A stretch of 64,000 nucleotides of DNA from Tenacibaculum singaporense (GCF_003867015.1 NZ_CP032548.1:1245001-1309000); one strand, 5' to 3'. Shown: positions 27,431 through 38,624, counted from the stretch's first letter. The notes: generated by a model from the sequence alone, not told the origin. Numbers and translations: made by a program.

Positions 27431-28198
27431 CTATCTTGTAAGAATTGAAATTAATGAAATGATTACAGAACCTAGTGATATAAATAAGCCTGTATTCTTA
27501 TTATAAGCTGCGTCTTGAGATGAAGATTTATTAGGTTCTACATACACTACATCATTTTGCTGCAGGTAGTATGCAGGAGAATTAAAAATTTTATTAGAAC
27601 GTAAATCTAACTTATAACTTTTTATTTGATTATTTTCTTCTCTTTTAACTTCAATAGTTCTAATACCTGAAATGTTTAAGTCTCCAGCTAGCCCCACTGC
27701 CTCTAAAACGGAAATACGTTCATTAGGAATAGTAAATCTCCCAGGCATTTTCACATCACCCAATACTGTAATTGAAAAATTAATTATTTTAATATTAACA
27801 GTTGGATTTTTAATATAATCAGGTGAAAGTTTGTCTTTTAGCAAATCAATAGCTTCAGTTCTTGATAGTCCAGCTAACTTTAATTTTCCTAAAACAGGAA
27901 AATCAATAAAACCATTATTATCAATTAAGTAAGCTTGCTGTTGAGGGGTTCCTACAGCTCTATCTGTCGTAGTAGCAAAAGTTACAGCAGGTAAGTTAAA
28001 AGGTTTAACAGCTTCTAAGTCTAGAGCTGAAATTGTAATTTGAAGTAAATCGTCAGCTTTAAAAATAGTTTTATATGTTGTATTTGTTTTTGCTGGATCA
28101 ACTTCATCTTTCTGAAAATATACAATGTCTTTTCTAGAGGCACATGAAGCTAAAGATAGGATTAGAATAGTTAAAACAATTTTTGAGAATCTTTGCAT
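27431..28198 (-). CDS. Wza-type polysaccharide export lipoprotein
   Basis: A 255-residue lipoprotein with lipobox LSLASC (Cys19), a Poly_export domain at about 45-135 (FKADDLLQITI, IDFPVLGKLKLAGLSRTEA) and an SLBB-like domain after it (ITVLGDVKMPGRF, VLEAVGLAGDL). A C-terminal hydrophobic helix (LFISLGSVIISLISIL) may span the outer membrane. It forms the outer-membrane exit for capsule or exopolysaccharide. It precedes wzc by 7 bases and follows the dehydratase gene by 28 bases, one operon. Confidence 0.94.
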   Translation of the reverse strand: MQRFSKIVLTILILSLASCASRKDIVYFQKDEVDPAKTNTTYKTIFKADDLLQITISALDLEAVKPFNLPAVTFATTTDRAVGTPQQQAYLIDNNGFIDFPVLGKLKLAGLSRTEAIDLLKDKLSPDYIKNPTVNIKIINFSITVLGDVKMPGRFTIPNERISVLEAVGLAGDLNISGIRTIEVKREENNQIKSYKLDLRSNKIFNSPAYYLQQNDVVYVEPNKSSSQDAAYNKNTGLFISLGSVIISLISILTR

Positions 28199-28226
28199 TG
28201 TTGAATTTTTTTGCGAAAGTACTAAT

Positions 28227-30131
28227 TTAATTTTTGACAGTAGTATCTAATTTTTCGTAAATAGAATTGTTTGATATGTATTCAGGAACTATCTCCTTTA
28301 TAAGTAGTACAGTTTTATGATTGTCATGTTGTTGGTTAGAAATGCATAAATTTTTAATCCTATTAATGATAAAACTGTAATCTAATTTTTGATTTTTAGC
28401 AATCATAATTTTTTCATGATAGGTTGGGGTAGTATTCTCTCCATTAGCTAAAAGTTCTTCGTATAACTTTTCCCCTGGACGTAAACCCGTAATTTTGATA
28501 TCAATATCATCAGGAAATTGCAATCCTGATAAATGAATCATTCTTTTAGCTATATCATATATCTTTACAGACTTTCCCATGTCAAAAATATAAATCTCAC
28601 CCCCATTACCCATTGTACCTGCTTCCAAAACTAGTCTACAAGCCTCAGGTATAGTCATAAAATAACGAGTAATATCTTTATGAGTAACAGTTAAAGGCCC
28701 TCCGTTTTCAATTTGACGTTTAAAAAGAGGTATAACTGAACCGTTAGACCCTAAAACATTACCAAAACGAGTAGTTGTAAATTTTGTTGTATGCTTATTG
28801 GAGTTACTCAAACAACTTATATACATTTCTGCAACCCGTTTTGTGGCACCCATAACATTAGTTGGGTTTACAGCTTTATCGGTTGATACCATTACAAAAC
28901 GATCAACATTATGCTTGATAGACAAATCAGCAATGTTTTTTGTTCCACCAACATTTATTTTCACAGCTTCATACGGACTCATTTCCATTAAAGGAACATG
29001 TTTGTATGCTGCTGCATGAAATACTTTTTGAGGTTTAAATTCTTCAAATATTTCATTCATCCTTTTTTCGTCTCTCACATCTGCAACAATTGAAGTAAAA
29101 TTTTTACGTTCTTTTTGAATTAGTTCTTGTTGAAGATCGTATAGAGGTGATTCAGATTGGTCTACTAATACTAAATGCTTATGGTTATAAATACTTAATT
29201 GGCGAGAAATTTCTGAACCAATAGATCCTGCAGCACCCGTAACTAAAATTATTTTATTATTAACTTCTCTTTTAACAATAGGGTTGTCAATTGAAATAGG
29301 TTTTCTATCTAATAAATCTTCAATTTTTACTTGTTTAATTTGATTAGCTTCTAAATCACCATCAATCCATTTAGATAAAGGAGGAACAATTTTTACTTCA
29401 ACGCCTAGAGCTAATAGGTTGTCAGTAAGGTATAAGAGTTTTTCTGATTTGATATTCTGAATAGAAATAATTACTTCGTTAATATGTTTGTCCTTAACAA
29501 AACTTTTATCTATTCTTTTTCCGTCATATATCTTAATTCTATCTAACTTTTTACCTACCTTTTTCGGGTCATCATCAATGAAACCTAGAACTTCATACTT
29601 GTTTTTAGTATCTCTATTTAAAGCGCCATAAGTAATTAGGCCTGAATCTCCAGCTCCATATATTAAAACATTTGTAATAGACTTAAGTTCAGTAGAAACA
29701 ATTTCATAAAAAGCCTTAAAAATAAATCGACTAACTACCAAAATAAGAACAGAAATCAAATAATGGATAATAATTATTGATTTAGGGATAGTGAAATTAG
29801 GAAATATGTTTAAAGCACTGTTAAATAATACAACGCATGCAGTGATAAATGAAAGTAAAGTAACACCAAGAAATACGTTAAAAGCATCTCTTGTTCCTGT
29901 GTGTCTAACTATACCTTTATATGAACCAACTATAAGAAAACTAATAATTGCTATAGTAGCTATAAAAGGAATTTGTATGTATAGGTTATTAATATCGAAG
30001 TTCAAACTAGCATTGAAACGTACAGTGTAGGCCAAAATGAAAGATACACAAACTAAGATAATATCTATAATTAAAACAAGCCATCTTGAAGCGTACTTAT
30101 CAAAAGCTTTTAAAAAGAAACCTCTAATCAT
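28227..30131 (-). CDS. membrane-bound nucleotide-sugar 4,6-dehydratase (PglF/WbpM/CapD-like)
   Basis: A 634-residue protein with four N-terminal membrane helices (about 15-140), a Rossmann CoA-binding-like domain (IYGAGDSGLI) and a C-terminal SDR dehydratase (VTGAAGSIGSE at about 296). In the active site, STDKAVNPTNVMGATKR has Met in place of the usual Tyr of YxxxK, as in PglF and WbpM. Such enzymes convert UDP-GlcNAc to the 4-keto-6-deoxy sugar, the substrate for a PglE-type aminotransferase like the one at 8441-9571. It heads the Wza-Wzc operon. Homologue-level identity is strong; the exact sugar is inferred. Confidence 0.94.
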   Translation of the reverse strand: MIRGFFLKAFDKYASRWLVLIIDIILVCVSFILAYTVRFNASLNFDINNLYIQIPFIATIAIISFLIVGSYKGIVRHTGTRDAFNVFLGVTLLSFITACVVLFNSALNIFPNFTIPKSIIIIHYLISVLILVVSRFIFKAFYEIVSTELKSITNVLIYGAGDSGLITYGALNRDTKNKYEVLGFIDDDPKKVGKKLDRIKIYDGKRIDKSFVKDKHINEVIISIQNIKSEKLLYLTDNLLALGVEVKIVPPLSKWIDGDLEANQIKQVKIEDLLDRKPISIDNPIVKREVNNKIILVTGAAGSIGSEISRQLSIYNHKHLVLVDQSESPLYDLQQELIQKERKNFTSIVADVRDEKRMNEIFEEFKPQKVFHAAAYKHVPLMEMSPYEAVKINVGGTKNIADLSIKHNVDRFVMVSTDKAVNPTNVMGATKRVAEMYISCLSNSNKHTTKFTTTRFGNVLGSNGSVIPLFKRQIENGGPLTVTHKDITRYFMTIPEACRLVLEAGTMGNGGEIYIFDMGKSVKIYDIAKRMIHLSGLQFPDDIDIKITGLRPGEKLYEELLANGENTTPTYHEKIMIAKNQKLDYSFIINRIKNLCISNQQHDNHKTVLLIKEIVPEYISNNSIYEKLDTTVKN

Positions 30132-30190
30132 TGATGATTTTTGTTAGCGAGTAAAATTACAAAATATATGATGAAAAACTTAAAAAAACG

Positions 30191-30706
30191 TTAAATCTTC
30201 TTCATTTGCTGCTTCATCATCTGCATTTGCTCTTTCAGCATTCCATGCTTATCTAGTTTTTTAGCTTCTGCCATTAAGTTTGTAGCTTCTCTTTTTCTAC
30301 GTTTAGTCATAGCTATCCCAGCTAATTGTAACTTAGCCATCGCTAAATCATGATCCATAGCTAGGCCTAACTTAACAGCTTTTTTCAAATACTTTTCAGC
30401 TTGGGTTATGTTTGTTTGAGATAACATAATTCCATGTAAGTAATTATAGTAACCTTCTTGCTTTCTAGTTAATGCAGCAGAAGGATTCTTAATATAACCT
30501 AACCATTTTTGAGCTCCTGCAAAGTTTTGTTTACGAAGTTGTAAAAAAGCTAAAAGAATAAACTCGTTTTTAAAGTAAAATAAAATAAATAGACCTGCAA
30601 GTAGAAGTATAGATATACCATTCATGATGTGTCCTTGTGTAAATTCATACACTGACCATACAGTTATTAAGGCAGCTAATACTAATTTTATATTTTTATT
30701 GAACAT
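30191..30706 (-). CDS. membrane-anchored TPR-like protein
   Basis: A 171-residue protein with two adjacent hydrophobic helices near the N-terminus (VLAALITVWSVYEF and ISILLLAGLFILFYF). A helical-repeat region follows (AQKWLGYIKN, AEKYLKKAVKLGLAM, DLAMAKLQLAGIAMTKRR) with a Met/Gln/Lys-rich tail. It resembles small conserved Bacteroidota proteins of unknown role, sometimes labelled DUF2892-like or TPR. It has its own promoter candidate and sits alone between the ccsBA and dehydratase genes. No function is claimed. Confidence 0.75.
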   Translation of the reverse strand: MFNKNIKLVLAALITVWSVYEFTQGHIMNGISILLLAGLFILFYFKNEFILLAFLQLRKQNFAGAQKWLGYIKNPSAALTRKQEGYYNYLHGIMLSQTNITQAEKYLKKAVKLGLAMDHDLAMAKLQLAGIAMTKRRKREATNLMAEAKKLDKHGMLKEQMQMMKQQMKKI

Positions 30707-30732
30707 AATTGTTTTTTCTTTTTATCGGTTTG

Positions 30733-30766
30733 CAAAAATACATTTTTTTAACAGAAAAACTGTCAA
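30733..30766 (-). promoter_or_regulatory. promoter of the TPR-like gene
   Basis: On the minus strand a TTG (30764-30766) is followed after 23 bases by TATTTTTG (30733-30740), matching TTG-N17-23-TAnnTTTG. The gene starts 27 bases further on. Confidence 0.6.
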
Positions 30767-30767
30767 C

Positions 30768-33700
30768 TTATTTCTTGTAATACTTTTTGTTCTTTATCCA
30801 AGCTAGTGTCCCTAAAACAGCAACAAAAGCTATGGAATAATATACTGAAGTAGGGGTAATTACTTTATCGCCACTAGCGTAAGAGTGTAATCCTGATAAG
30901 TAGAAGTTTACTCCAAAATATGTCATCATAATGGATGCGAAAGCTAAGATAGACCATAAATTAAAAGTAAAACGCCCTCTTAAACCTGGAATCAAACGCA
31001 TGTGTAATACAAAAGCATATATCATAATAGAAATTAATGCCCAAGTTTCTTTAGGGTCCCAACCCCAGTAGCGTCCCCAGCTTTCATTAGCCCACATACC
31101 GCCTAAAAAGTTACCAATGGTTAGCATTACCAAACCAACGGTTAAAGCCATTTCATTAATAACAGTTAATTCTTTAATATGTAAGTCCATTTTCTTTTTA
31201 TTCTTTTCATTGGTGAAGATAATTAAGAATAAAGAGAAGATACCTAAAATCATTCCCATCGCGAACGGACCATAACTAGCAACAATTACAGATACATGAA
31301 CATATAACCACCAAGAATTTAATACAGGTTGAAGGTTAGCAATTTCTGGGTCTAACCAGTTTTGGTGAGCAAACATTAAAATTACTGAAACTAAAAATGT
31401 AGTAGCAGCAATAGTTAAAGACGATTTCTTTCCAAGAATTAACCCAAATAACATGGTAGCTAAGCCAACAAAAATAATAGATTCGTAAGCGTTACTCCAA
31501 GGAGCATTTCCACTAATATACCAGCGAGCAGCTAACCCCAAAACATGAAAGACAAATAAGAAAATTACAATTCCTATTAAGACTTTTACAATATTGTTAA
31601 CCCACGGTTTGTTATTGAAAATCTGTAAGAATACAAATACAATTAAAAGTAAACTTACATACCCATAGTATTTAGAAAGTTTAACAAAAATGTTTAGTTT
31701 ATTATACGCTATTTCTAAATCAATTTTGTCTTTTGCAGGAATGACTTCTGATCCAAATTTTCGTTGAAACTTTTTAATTCCGTCTAAAACTTTGTTGGTT
31801 TCTGTATAGTTTCCTGATTTCTTTGAAGCTTGTAATAATTGTAAATACACAGGTAATGACTGACGTACAAATACAGAGTCAGTTCCTTTGAAATTAGCTT
31901 GTAGTGTTTCAGGTTGCGATACCCATTTGTTGTTTTCATCATTTGGAATAGGGTAGATACGTAACATACCACCTCCTAAAGCTTGAGATAATAACCATAC
32001 TCTACGTTCAATTTTTATAATGTCTTTTTCAAATTTGTTTTGAATTTTTTTCTTTTCAGCTTCAACTACTAATTTGCTAATTTTAGAAGAGCCATCTTTA
32101 TTATAAAAATCGATAAAACGAGCATATTCAGCATCTTCAGGAACTCCTAGAATTTCTCTAACTTGTGTATTTCCATCTTCTAGATACACAAAAGGAACAT
32201 TAAGCCAAAGCATTGGGTTTTCTGTAATAGAAAGTAAAATTTGGCTAGGATCCATGTCTTTAAATTTATCCACATGAGCCACTTTTCTAACTAATTCCGA
32301 AGCAAAGGTATGAGCAGGTTTCATACGTCCGCCAGCATCTTGAATTACTAAAGAACTGAATAAATCAGCATGTTTATTATCTACTTTGTTAGCAATTAAA
32401 ATAGAGTCTATTTGAGTTTCAGTAATTTGCTTAGGCTCGTGTTGTTTGTGTTGAGCAAAACCAGCTAAAGAAATAAATAAAACGATTACTGATAATTTGG
32501 TTTTTTTATTTCGAATTTTGACTAATGATTGTTTTAAATCATAAAAACGAGTGCCTTTTACAAACAAAGCGGCGGTTAAACCAAAAAATAATAAAAAGTA
32601 ACCAATATAGGTAATCCAAGTTCCCCAAAAATCATGGTTTACAGATAAATGAGTTTGTTCATGCTCTCCTTCAATTTTATAACTTGATTGGAAAAACTTA
32701 TATCCTCCGTAATCTAAAATATGATTCATAAAAATCCTATAGTCAAAAGTTTCATCAGGTGCTATTACGGTAATTTCACTTGCGTAAGCAGCGGCGCTTT
32801 CCGAACCAGGGTATTTTTCTAATTGAAAGTCGTTTAGTTTTATACTAAAAGGAGTTTGTAATAATTTAGAACCGTACCAAGCTCTAAAGTTTAGATCTCC
32901 AATACTAAATTGTTGCTGGTTATCAACGTTAAATTTTCCACCATAAAACTCAACACGTTTAGTTTCTCCGTTTGTAGTAACGTCAAAAATTACAGTGTCA
33001 TATTTTTTATCGTCTTTTTTACCTCGTACAGTTTTTATTTCTCCCTTTTCTGGAGATTTTGGAACTACAAATTGTAATCCGTTTACGTTATGGAGTGTTA
33101 ACAGCTGAAAATGTTGGGCGCTATCTTTAACTATAAGGCCTTTCTTTTGATCAGCCATTCTAAACCAATCTCCATCATTTTTAGAAATCATTTTTAAGCT
33201 ACCGTCTTCGTAAAAGAAGTTAATTGAAGCCGCTTCTTTATTAGGAGCTTCAAAACCTACTAAAATGTTATGAATATTTTCAATAGTTCCTTTTTTAATG
33301 TAGTGTTCGTGCCTGCTTCCGTCAGAACTTTCTACAAAAAATAAATGTTCTGTTCCGTTTTCATCTAAAACCATTTTTGTTTCAGACCAAGGAATATAAT
33401 CTACTAAATTAAAAGTGACTTCATGGTTTTTGCCTTCTTTTTTTGGTTGGAAGTTTTCTTTAAAAGTTACTGAGTTTTTACCCCAAGCAGATAAAAGTAA
33501 TTTGTTAGCTGTGGTTTTTTGAAACTCACCATTATCAATAATTACATTTAAATAAGTATGTTCTGAGTAGAATTGATTAGTTGTTTCTCCTTCATCAATA
33601 ACCATTAAACCTTCATAGCTAATATAACGAGTAATACCAGCGCCAATTAAGATTAAAAGAAAGGATACGTGAAATAATAATACAGACCATTTTTCTTTTT

Positions 33701-33914
33701 TATACAACCTATACCTAAAAATATTTCCGAAAAAGTTAATAACAAAAAATACCATTATTAACTCAAACCACCAAGTGTTGTACACTAGAGCTTTAGAAGT
33801 TTGTGTTCCATAATCGTTTTCAATAAAAGTGGCAACTCCCATGGCAATGGCAAAAGCAAAAAATAAAACAGCCATTAAACGGGTAGAGTAGAGGATATCT
33901 AAGATTTTTTTCAT
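30768..33914 (-). CDS. fused cytochrome c biogenesis protein CcsB-CcsA (ResB-ResC)
   Basis: A 1048-residue membrane fusion. The N-terminal ResB/Ccs1-like half (about 1-480) has helices near 10-30, 50-70, 85-105 and 425-445, with a large periplasmic domain. A periplasmic linker joins it to the C-terminal CcsA/ResC half (about 750-1045), which has many helices and the heme-handling WWD motif in WGRYWGWDPKETWA. The system delivers heme to apocytochrome c at the periplasmic face. Fusion of the two subunits is known in Bacteroidota and epsilonproteobacteria. A TAAATTTG box lies 29 bases upstream. Confidence 0.93.
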   Translation of the reverse strand: MKKILDILYSTRLMAVLFFAFAIAMGVATFIENDYGTQTSKALVYNTWWFELIMVFFVINFFGNIFRYRLYKKEKWSVLLFHVSFLLILIGAGITRYISYEGLMVIDEGETTNQFYSEHTYLNVIIDNGEFQKTTANKLLLSAWGKNSVTFKENFQPKKEGKNHEVTFNLVDYIPWSETKMVLDENGTEHLFFVESSDGSRHEHYIKKGTIENIHNILVGFEAPNKEAASINFFYEDGSLKMISKNDGDWFRMADQKKGLIVKDSAQHFQLLTLHNVNGLQFVVPKSPEKGEIKTVRGKKDDKKYDTVIFDVTTNGETKRVEFYGGKFNVDNQQQFSIGDLNFRAWYGSKLLQTPFSIKLNDFQLEKYPGSESAAAYASEITVIAPDETFDYRIFMNHILDYGGYKFFQSSYKIEGEHEQTHLSVNHDFWGTWITYIGYFLLFFGLTAALFVKGTRFYDLKQSLVKIRNKKTKLSVIVLFISLAGFAQHKQHEPKQITETQIDSILIANKVDNKHADLFSSLVIQDAGGRMKPAHTFASELVRKVAHVDKFKDMDPSQILLSITENPMLWLNVPFVYLEDGNTQVREILGVPEDAEYARFIDFYNKDGSSKISKLVVEAEKKKIQNKFEKDIIKIERRVWLLSQALGGGMLRIYPIPNDENNKWVSQPETLQANFKGTDSVFVRQSLPVYLQLLQASKKSGNYTETNKVLDGIKKFQRKFGSEVIPAKDKIDLEIAYNKLNIFVKLSKYYGYVSLLLIVFVFLQIFNNKPWVNNIVKVLIGIVIFLFVFHVLGLAARWYISGNAPWSNAYESIIFVGLATMLFGLILGKKSSLTIAATTFLVSVILMFAHQNWLDPEIANLQPVLNSWWLYVHVSVIVASYGPFAMGMILGIFSLFLIIFTNEKNKKKMDLHIKELTVINEMALTVGLVMLTIGNFLGGMWANESWGRYWGWDPKETWALISIMIYAFVLHMRLIPGLRGRFTFNLWSILAFASIMMTYFGVNFYLSGLHSYASGDKVITPTSVYYSIAFVAVLGTLAWIKNKKYYKK

Positions 33915-33942
33915 CAGTAAATCTGCTAAGTATAAAACGACG

Positions 33943-33950
33943 CAAATTTA
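33943..33950 (-). promoter_or_regulatory. -7 promoter box of ccsBA
   Basis: TAAATTTG on the minus strand, an exact TAnnTTTG match 28 bases before the start codon; no well-placed -33 TTG. Confidence 0.5.
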
Positions 33951-34019
33951 CGGATTAAAGCTTTAATTGCCTTATGAAATCAATCATTTTTAAAAGGTAA
34001 AATGTTAAATTTATGAAGG

Positions 34020-34898
34020 TTAATTTCCAATTCGCTCCCCCATTTTAACAAAGGTTTCCATCTTGTTTTTGGTGTTGGTTAAAATATCTTCATCAATAGT
34101 GATTTTAGAACTATTAACTAATAATACAATAGTTGAACCTCCAAAAGCAAAATACCCCATCTCATCGCCTTTTTTTACTTCAATATTTGGTGTGTAAGTT
34201 TCAATAATGCTACCAACCATGGTGGCGCCTACTGGAGCAATAATAATATCTCCTTTATCGTGTGTTTTTAAAGTGCAGTATTCTCTCTTGTTTTCACAAA
34301 ACACCTTGGTGAAGTTAGTAGCTAAAGCGTAAGGTGATACTGAAAAATAGCGTCCTTTAATTTTGGTTACTTCGGAAGGAGTTCCGTCGTATGGAAAATG
34401 ATATCTATGGTAATCGTTAGGGGCTAATCGAAGTATAATTAAAGAATCGTCTTTATGTTTTGTAGCTAGCTCTTTATTGTCTAGAAATTCCTCTAAGGTG
34501 AATTTTCTTCCTTTAATAAAGAAGTTATGAATATCAGAAATGTTTTTAAATGCTAACATTTTTCCGTCACCAGGAGAAATAAAGCCTTCTTCAATAGGAC
34601 GAGCGTCAGGTTTTAATTTTCGATAGAAAAAATCATTGAAAGAAATATAGTCCTCAGAAGGTCTTTCTGCCTCACTCATGTCAATTTGAAGCTCTCTAAC
34701 AAAACTGTTTATTTTGTTAATAGAATTGGGTTTGTTCATGAGCTTACCATACCACGATGACAAAAATTTACGTTTAACTAATGGTAATAAAGCCATTTTT
34801 CCAAACGGATTGTTGTAAAGCAATTTTAAATACCCTTCTCCAGGAGGGGTTTCGGTAATTATTTTACCTGTTTTTCTATCAATAAATTTTATTTTCAT
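34020..34898 (-). CDS. psd: phosphatidylserine decarboxylase proenzyme
   Basis: A 292-residue proenzyme. The catalytic Asp lies in ISPGDGKML (D111), the His-containing loop is APNDYHRYHFP (H164, H167), and the self-cleavage motif is GGST (253-256), with Ser255 becoming the pyruvoyl group. It makes phosphatidylethanolamine at the membrane. The GGST form, rather than LGST, is found in several PSD subgroups. It ends the udk-ftsB-mutA-mutB-psd run, starting 6 bases after the mutB stop. Confidence 0.95.
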   Translation of the reverse strand: MKIKFIDRKTGKIITETPPGEGYLKLLYNNPFGKMALLPLVKRKFLSSWYGKLMNKPNSINKINSFVRELQIDMSEAERPSEDYISFNDFFYRKLKPDARPIEEGFISPGDGKMLAFKNISDIHNFFIKGRKFTLEEFLDNKELATKHKDDSLIILRLAPNDYHRYHFPYDGTPSEVTKIKGRYFSVSPYALATNFTKVFCENKREYCTLKTHDKGDIIIAPVGATMVGSIIETYTPNIEVKKGDEMGYFAFGGSTIVLLVNSSKITIDEDILTNTKNKMETFVKMGERIGN

Positions 34899-34903
34899 AA
34901 CCG

Positions 34904-36967
34904 TTATTCTTCGGTACTATCAATTAAAATAGTTAACATGTCAATAGCAGCTTGTGCAATTTTAGTTCCAGGGCCAAAAACACCAACAGCACCAGCATCA
35001 AATAAGAATTGGTAATCCTGTGCGGGAATCACTCCTCCTACAATCACCATAATGTCTTCACGACCATATTTTTTAAGTTCAGCGATAACTTGAGGAACTA
35101 ATGTTTTGTGTCCTGCTGCTAATGATGAAATACCTAAAATATGTACATCATTTTCTATAGCTTGTTTGGTAGCTTCTTGTGGTGTTTGGAATAGCGGACC
35201 TATATCTACATCAAAACCTAAATCAGCATAACCAGTAGCAACTACTTTAGCACCGCGATCGTGACCGTCTTGTCCTAATTTAGCAATCATAATTCGAGGA
35301 CGACGCCCTTCTAATTCTGCAAACTTGTCGGCTAATTCAGTGGCTTTTTTAAATAACTCGTCGTCTTTTATTTCTTTACTATACACGCCAGATATGGTTT
35401 TATGTACTGCTTTATGACGTCCAAAAATAGTTTCAAGAGCGTCAGAAATTTCACCTAAAGTAGCTCTGTTTCTTGCAGCTTTTACTGCTAAATCTAATAA
35501 ATTCCCTTCACCTGTTTTAGCAGATTCAGTTAAATCATGTAAAGTTTTATCTACTTCAGCTTGATTTCTTTTTGATTTTAAATCGTTTAGTCTGTCAATT
35601 TGAGATTGACGAACTGCTTCGTTATCTACCTCTAAAATATGTAAAGGATCCTCTTGCTCTAATTGGTATTTGTTAACACCAACAATAACATCTTGTCCAC
35701 TATCGATTTTTGCTTGTTTTTTTGCAGCAGCTTCTTCTATACGCATTTTAGGAATCCCTTTTTCAATAGCTTTGGTCATTCCTCCTAATTCTTCAACTTC
35801 TTGAATTAATTCCCAAGCTTTGTTGGCAATTTCTTCGGTAAGTTTTTCTACATGATAACTACCTGCCCAGGGGTCAACCGTTTTTGTAATATGGGTTTCT
35901 TGTTGTAAATATATTTGTGTGTTACGAGCAATACGCGCTGAAAAATCAGTAGGTAAGGCAATTGCTTCGTCTAAAGCGTTGGTGTGTAAACTTTGTGTTC
36001 CTCCAAAAGCAGCAGCCATAGCTTCAATTGCAGTACGGGCTACATTGTTAAAAGGATCTTGCTCAGTTAAACTCCATCCACTAGTTTGGCAGTGAGTTCT
36101 TAATGCTAATGACTTTGGATTTTTAGGGTTAAATTGCTTTACCAATTTAGCCCATAACATTCTTCCTGCACGCATTTTGGCAATTTCCATAAAATGATTC
36201 ATTCCAATAGCCCAGAAGAAAGATAAGCGAGGAGCGAAGGTGTCAATGTCCATTCCTGCTTCTAGCCCTTTTTTAATGTATTCTAATCCGTCAGCTAAAG
36301 TATAAGCCAATTCAATTTCTGCAGTAGCACCAGCTTCTTGCATATGGTACCCAGAAATAGAAATTGAATTAAACCTAGGCATATTTTCAGAAGTATATCT
36401 AAAAATATCAGCAATAATTTTCATTGATGGAGTAGGTGGATAAATGTAAGTATTACGCACCATAAACTCTTTTAAAATATCGTTTTGAATAGTTCCTGAT
36501 AATAACTCAGGAGCTACACCTTGTTCTTCAGCTGCTACAATATAGAAAGCTAATATAGGTAAAACAGCTCCGTTCATAGTCATGGAAACGGACATTTTAT
36601 CTAATGGTATCTGATCGAACAAAACTTTCATGTCTTCCACAGAATCTATAGCAACACCTGCTTTTCCAACATCACCTTGTACACGCTCATGGTCTGAATC
36701 GTAACCACGGTGTGTGGCTAAATCGAAAGCAACTGATAATCCTTTTTGACCAGCAGCTAAATTTCTACGATAAAAGGCGTTACTTTCTTCGGCGGTAGAA
36801 AAACCTGCGTATTGACGAATTGTCCAAGGTCTACGAACATACATGGTAGAGTAAGGTCCACGTAAGTTAGGTGCAATACCAGCAACAAAATCTTCGTGTT
36901 TGAAGTTTTTGCTTTGCTGTTCTTGGCTTTTATCTATTTGTATGTTTGATATATCTTTTCTACTCAT
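34904..36967 (-). CDS. mutB: methylmalonyl-CoA mutase large (catalytic) subunit
   Basis: A 687-residue enzyme with the TIM-barrel catalytic domain ([49 protein letters not shown]). The C-terminal cobalamin domain has the base-off motif [11 protein letters not shown]. It interconverts succinyl-CoA and R-methylmalonyl-CoA for propionate metabolism. It overlaps the small-subunit gene by 8 bases, which suggests coupled translation of the heterodimer. Confidence 0.97.
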   Translation of the reverse strand: MSRKDISNIQIDKSQEQQSKNFKHEDFVAGIAPNLRGPYSTMYVRRPWTIRQYAGFSTAEESNAFYRRNLAAGQKGLSVAFDLATHRGYDSDHERVQGDVGKAGVAIDSVEDMKVLFDQIPLDKMSVSMTMNGAVLPILAFYIVAAEEQGVAPELLSGTIQNDILKEFMVRNTYIYPPTPSMKIIADIFRYTSENMPRFNSISISGYHMQEAGATAEIELAYTLADGLEYIKKGLEAGMDIDTFAPRLSFFWAIGMNHFMEIAKMRAGRMLWAKLVKQFNPKNPKSLALRTHCQTSGWSLTEQDPFNNVARTAIEAMAAAFGGTQSLHTNALDEAIALPTDFSARIARNTQIYLQQETHITKTVDPWAGSYHVEKLTEEIANKAWELIQEVEELGGMTKAIEKGIPKMRIEEAAAKKQAKIDSGQDVIVGVNKYQLEQEDPLHILEVDNEAVRQSQIDRLNDLKSKRNQAEVDKTLHDLTESAKTGEGNLLDLAVKAARNRATLGEISDALETIFGRHKAVHKTISGVYSKEIKDDELFKKATELADKFAELEGRRPRIMIAKLGQDGHDRGAKVVATGYADLGFDVDIGPLFQTPQEATKQAIENDVHILGISSLAAGHKTLVPQVIAELKKYGREDIMVIVGGVIPAQDYQFLFDAGAVGVFGPGTKIAQAAIDMLTILIDSTEE

Positions 36968-38306
36968 TTTCTAAACGTTCTTGTTCTAGCTTTTCAGCTA
37001 ATCGTTTTTGAATAATAGGTTGAATTAGTGTTTTTTCGTTACGAATTTTCAAGAAAGGTGAAACTTCTAAATCGTTTTTCATCTTGTCATTTTCGTTTTG
37101 AATTTTGTTTGTTCCAAGTAAAACTAATTCTCCTGAGTCAAATAATTGTTGTTCTTTATCTGCAGACTCTTTTATTTTTCGTTGAATGACTCCTTCTTTT
37201 AATTGTTTTAAGAAACCACCGCCTTTTTCTATTAATTTAAAAACTTCTAGTGCTTTTTGGGCAAGTTGTTGAGTAATTGTTTCAATGTAGTATGCACCGT
37301 CGGCAATATTTTGAGCTTCTGCTAACTCGCTTTCTTGCTGTAGAATTAATAGTTGATTTCTTGATATACGTTCTCCAAACTCGTTTGGTTGATGAAAAAT
37401 CTTATCGTAAGAGTTATTGGCTACAGTATTTGTTCCTCCTAGAATAGCGCTCATGCACTCAGAGGTAGTGCGTAGCATGTTTACATTGTAGTCGTATATA
37501 GTTTTGTTACGTGAACTTGGTTGTGTGAAAATATGAGCAGTTGCTTCGGTATTGTATTCTTTTAAAAGAGCATTCCATAAAACTCTAAAAGCTCTTAGTT
37601 TGGCAATTTCAAAAAAGTAATTACTTCCTACAGAAAAATTAAAGTGAATATTGTTTGCGATTGAGCTTCCAAAATGATTCAAGTATTCGTTTGCGTGTGC
37701 AAGTGCATATGCTAATTGTTGAACGATGGTTGCTCCTGCATTTTGATAAATGGAAGCATTAACGCAAATAGCATTTTGAGTAGCTTTTGCTATTTCTTCT
37801 AATTGTGTATGATCACTTTTAAGATTAGAGTACCAGTTTCCTGAGCTAGCTAAGTTTCCTATAATGTCTGTATTGAAGTAGCACTTGTCCGAGTTTGTGA
37901 AATCAGCTAGTTTTTTTACAAATTGTGATGATAAAAAATTAAAAGTAAAGTAAAGTAAGGTTTTTTGAGTGTCAATTCCTTTTAATAAGGTGTTGTAGTC
38001 AAACTCTTTTCTTGCGTTGAATTGTATGGCGTTTGCTCCTCTTTGAATTGAGTCGATAGCAAATGCATTTGCTTCTTCTTCGTTTTCAATGTTAATAGAT
38101 TGACAAATAGCAAAACCTTTATGTGGAGTGTTAATCTTAATATTGGTTCTGTCTTCTTTAGTGTAAAAAGGTTTTACGGTAATACCTTCTTCAGTTTTCC
38201 ATAAAAGTGTATCGTTATAATCGGCACCTTTAAGGTCTACTTGTATTTTTTGTTTCCATTCTGCAGGGGTAACACCTTGAAATTCGTCAAATAAATAGTT
38301 ACTCAT
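36960..38306 (-). CDS. mutA: methylmalonyl-CoA mutase small subunit
   Basis: A 448-residue homologue of the barrel domain ([68 protein letters not shown]). It lacks the C-terminal cobalamin domain and the His-containing DxHxxG motif, so it is structural or regulatory. Many small subunits are longer (over 600 residues); this short form ends after the barrel. It overlaps both neighbours (ftsB stop by 1 base, mutB by 8). Confidence 0.93.
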   Translation of the reverse strand: MSNYLFDEFQGVTPAEWKQKIQVDLKGADYNDTLLWKTEEGITVKPFYTKEDRTNIKINTPHKGFAICQSINIENEEEANAFAIDSIQRGANAIQFNARKEFDYNTLLKGIDTQKTLLYFTFNFLSSQFVKKLADFTNSDKCYFNTDIIGNLASSGNWYSNLKSDHTQLEEIAKATQNAICVNASIYQNAGATIVQQLAYALAHANEYLNHFGSSIANNIHFNFSVGSNYFFEIAKLRAFRVLWNALLKEYNTEATAHIFTQPSSRNKTIYDYNVNMLRTTSECMSAILGGTNTVANNSYDKIFHQPNEFGERISRNQLLILQQESELAEAQNIADGAYYIETITQQLAQKALEVFKLIEKGGGFLKQLKEGVIQRKIKESADKEQQLFDSGELVLLGTNKIQNENDKMKNDLEVSPFLKIRNEKTLIQPIIQKRLAEKLEQERLENE

Positions 38307-38623
38307 TACTTTTTTATGGTATCAAATTCAATAATATAAATATCTTCATCTTCTTTCTTCATTAAGTACTTTTCTCTAGCATAGCGTTCTAGTTGAAGAG
38401 AGTCTTGTAGTTGTTGAATGGTTTTTTTGTCTTTCTTGATTTTTTTTTCATGATAATCAATCCAGCTCTTTAGTTCATTAATTTCTTTATTAAACTCTCT
38501 ATGGGTAAGGTAAGAGTTTTCATCAAAAAAAAGCATCCAAACCACAAATACAGTGAGTATAATCACGTAAATATTAGTGGCTATTTTAAAGGAAGGTTTG
38601 TTTTTTATTGATTTAAAACTCAT
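38306..38623 (-). CDS. FtsB/DivIC-type septum formation protein
   Basis: A 105-residue single-pass protein with a short cytosolic start, a membrane helix at about 14-30 (IYVIILTVFVVWMLFF) and a periplasmic coiled coil (INELKSWIDYHEKKIKKDKKTIQQLQDSL), then REKYLMKKEDEDIYIIEF. This matches FtsB/DivIC, which links FtsL and FtsQ in the divisome. It overlaps mutA by one base and starts just after udk. Confidence 0.88.
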   Translation of the reverse strand: MSFKSIKNKPSFKIATNIYVIILTVFVVWMLFFDENSYLTHREFNKEINELKSWIDYHEKKIKKDKKTIQQLQDSLQLERYAREKYLMKKEDEDIYIIEFDTIKK

Positions 38624-38624
38624 G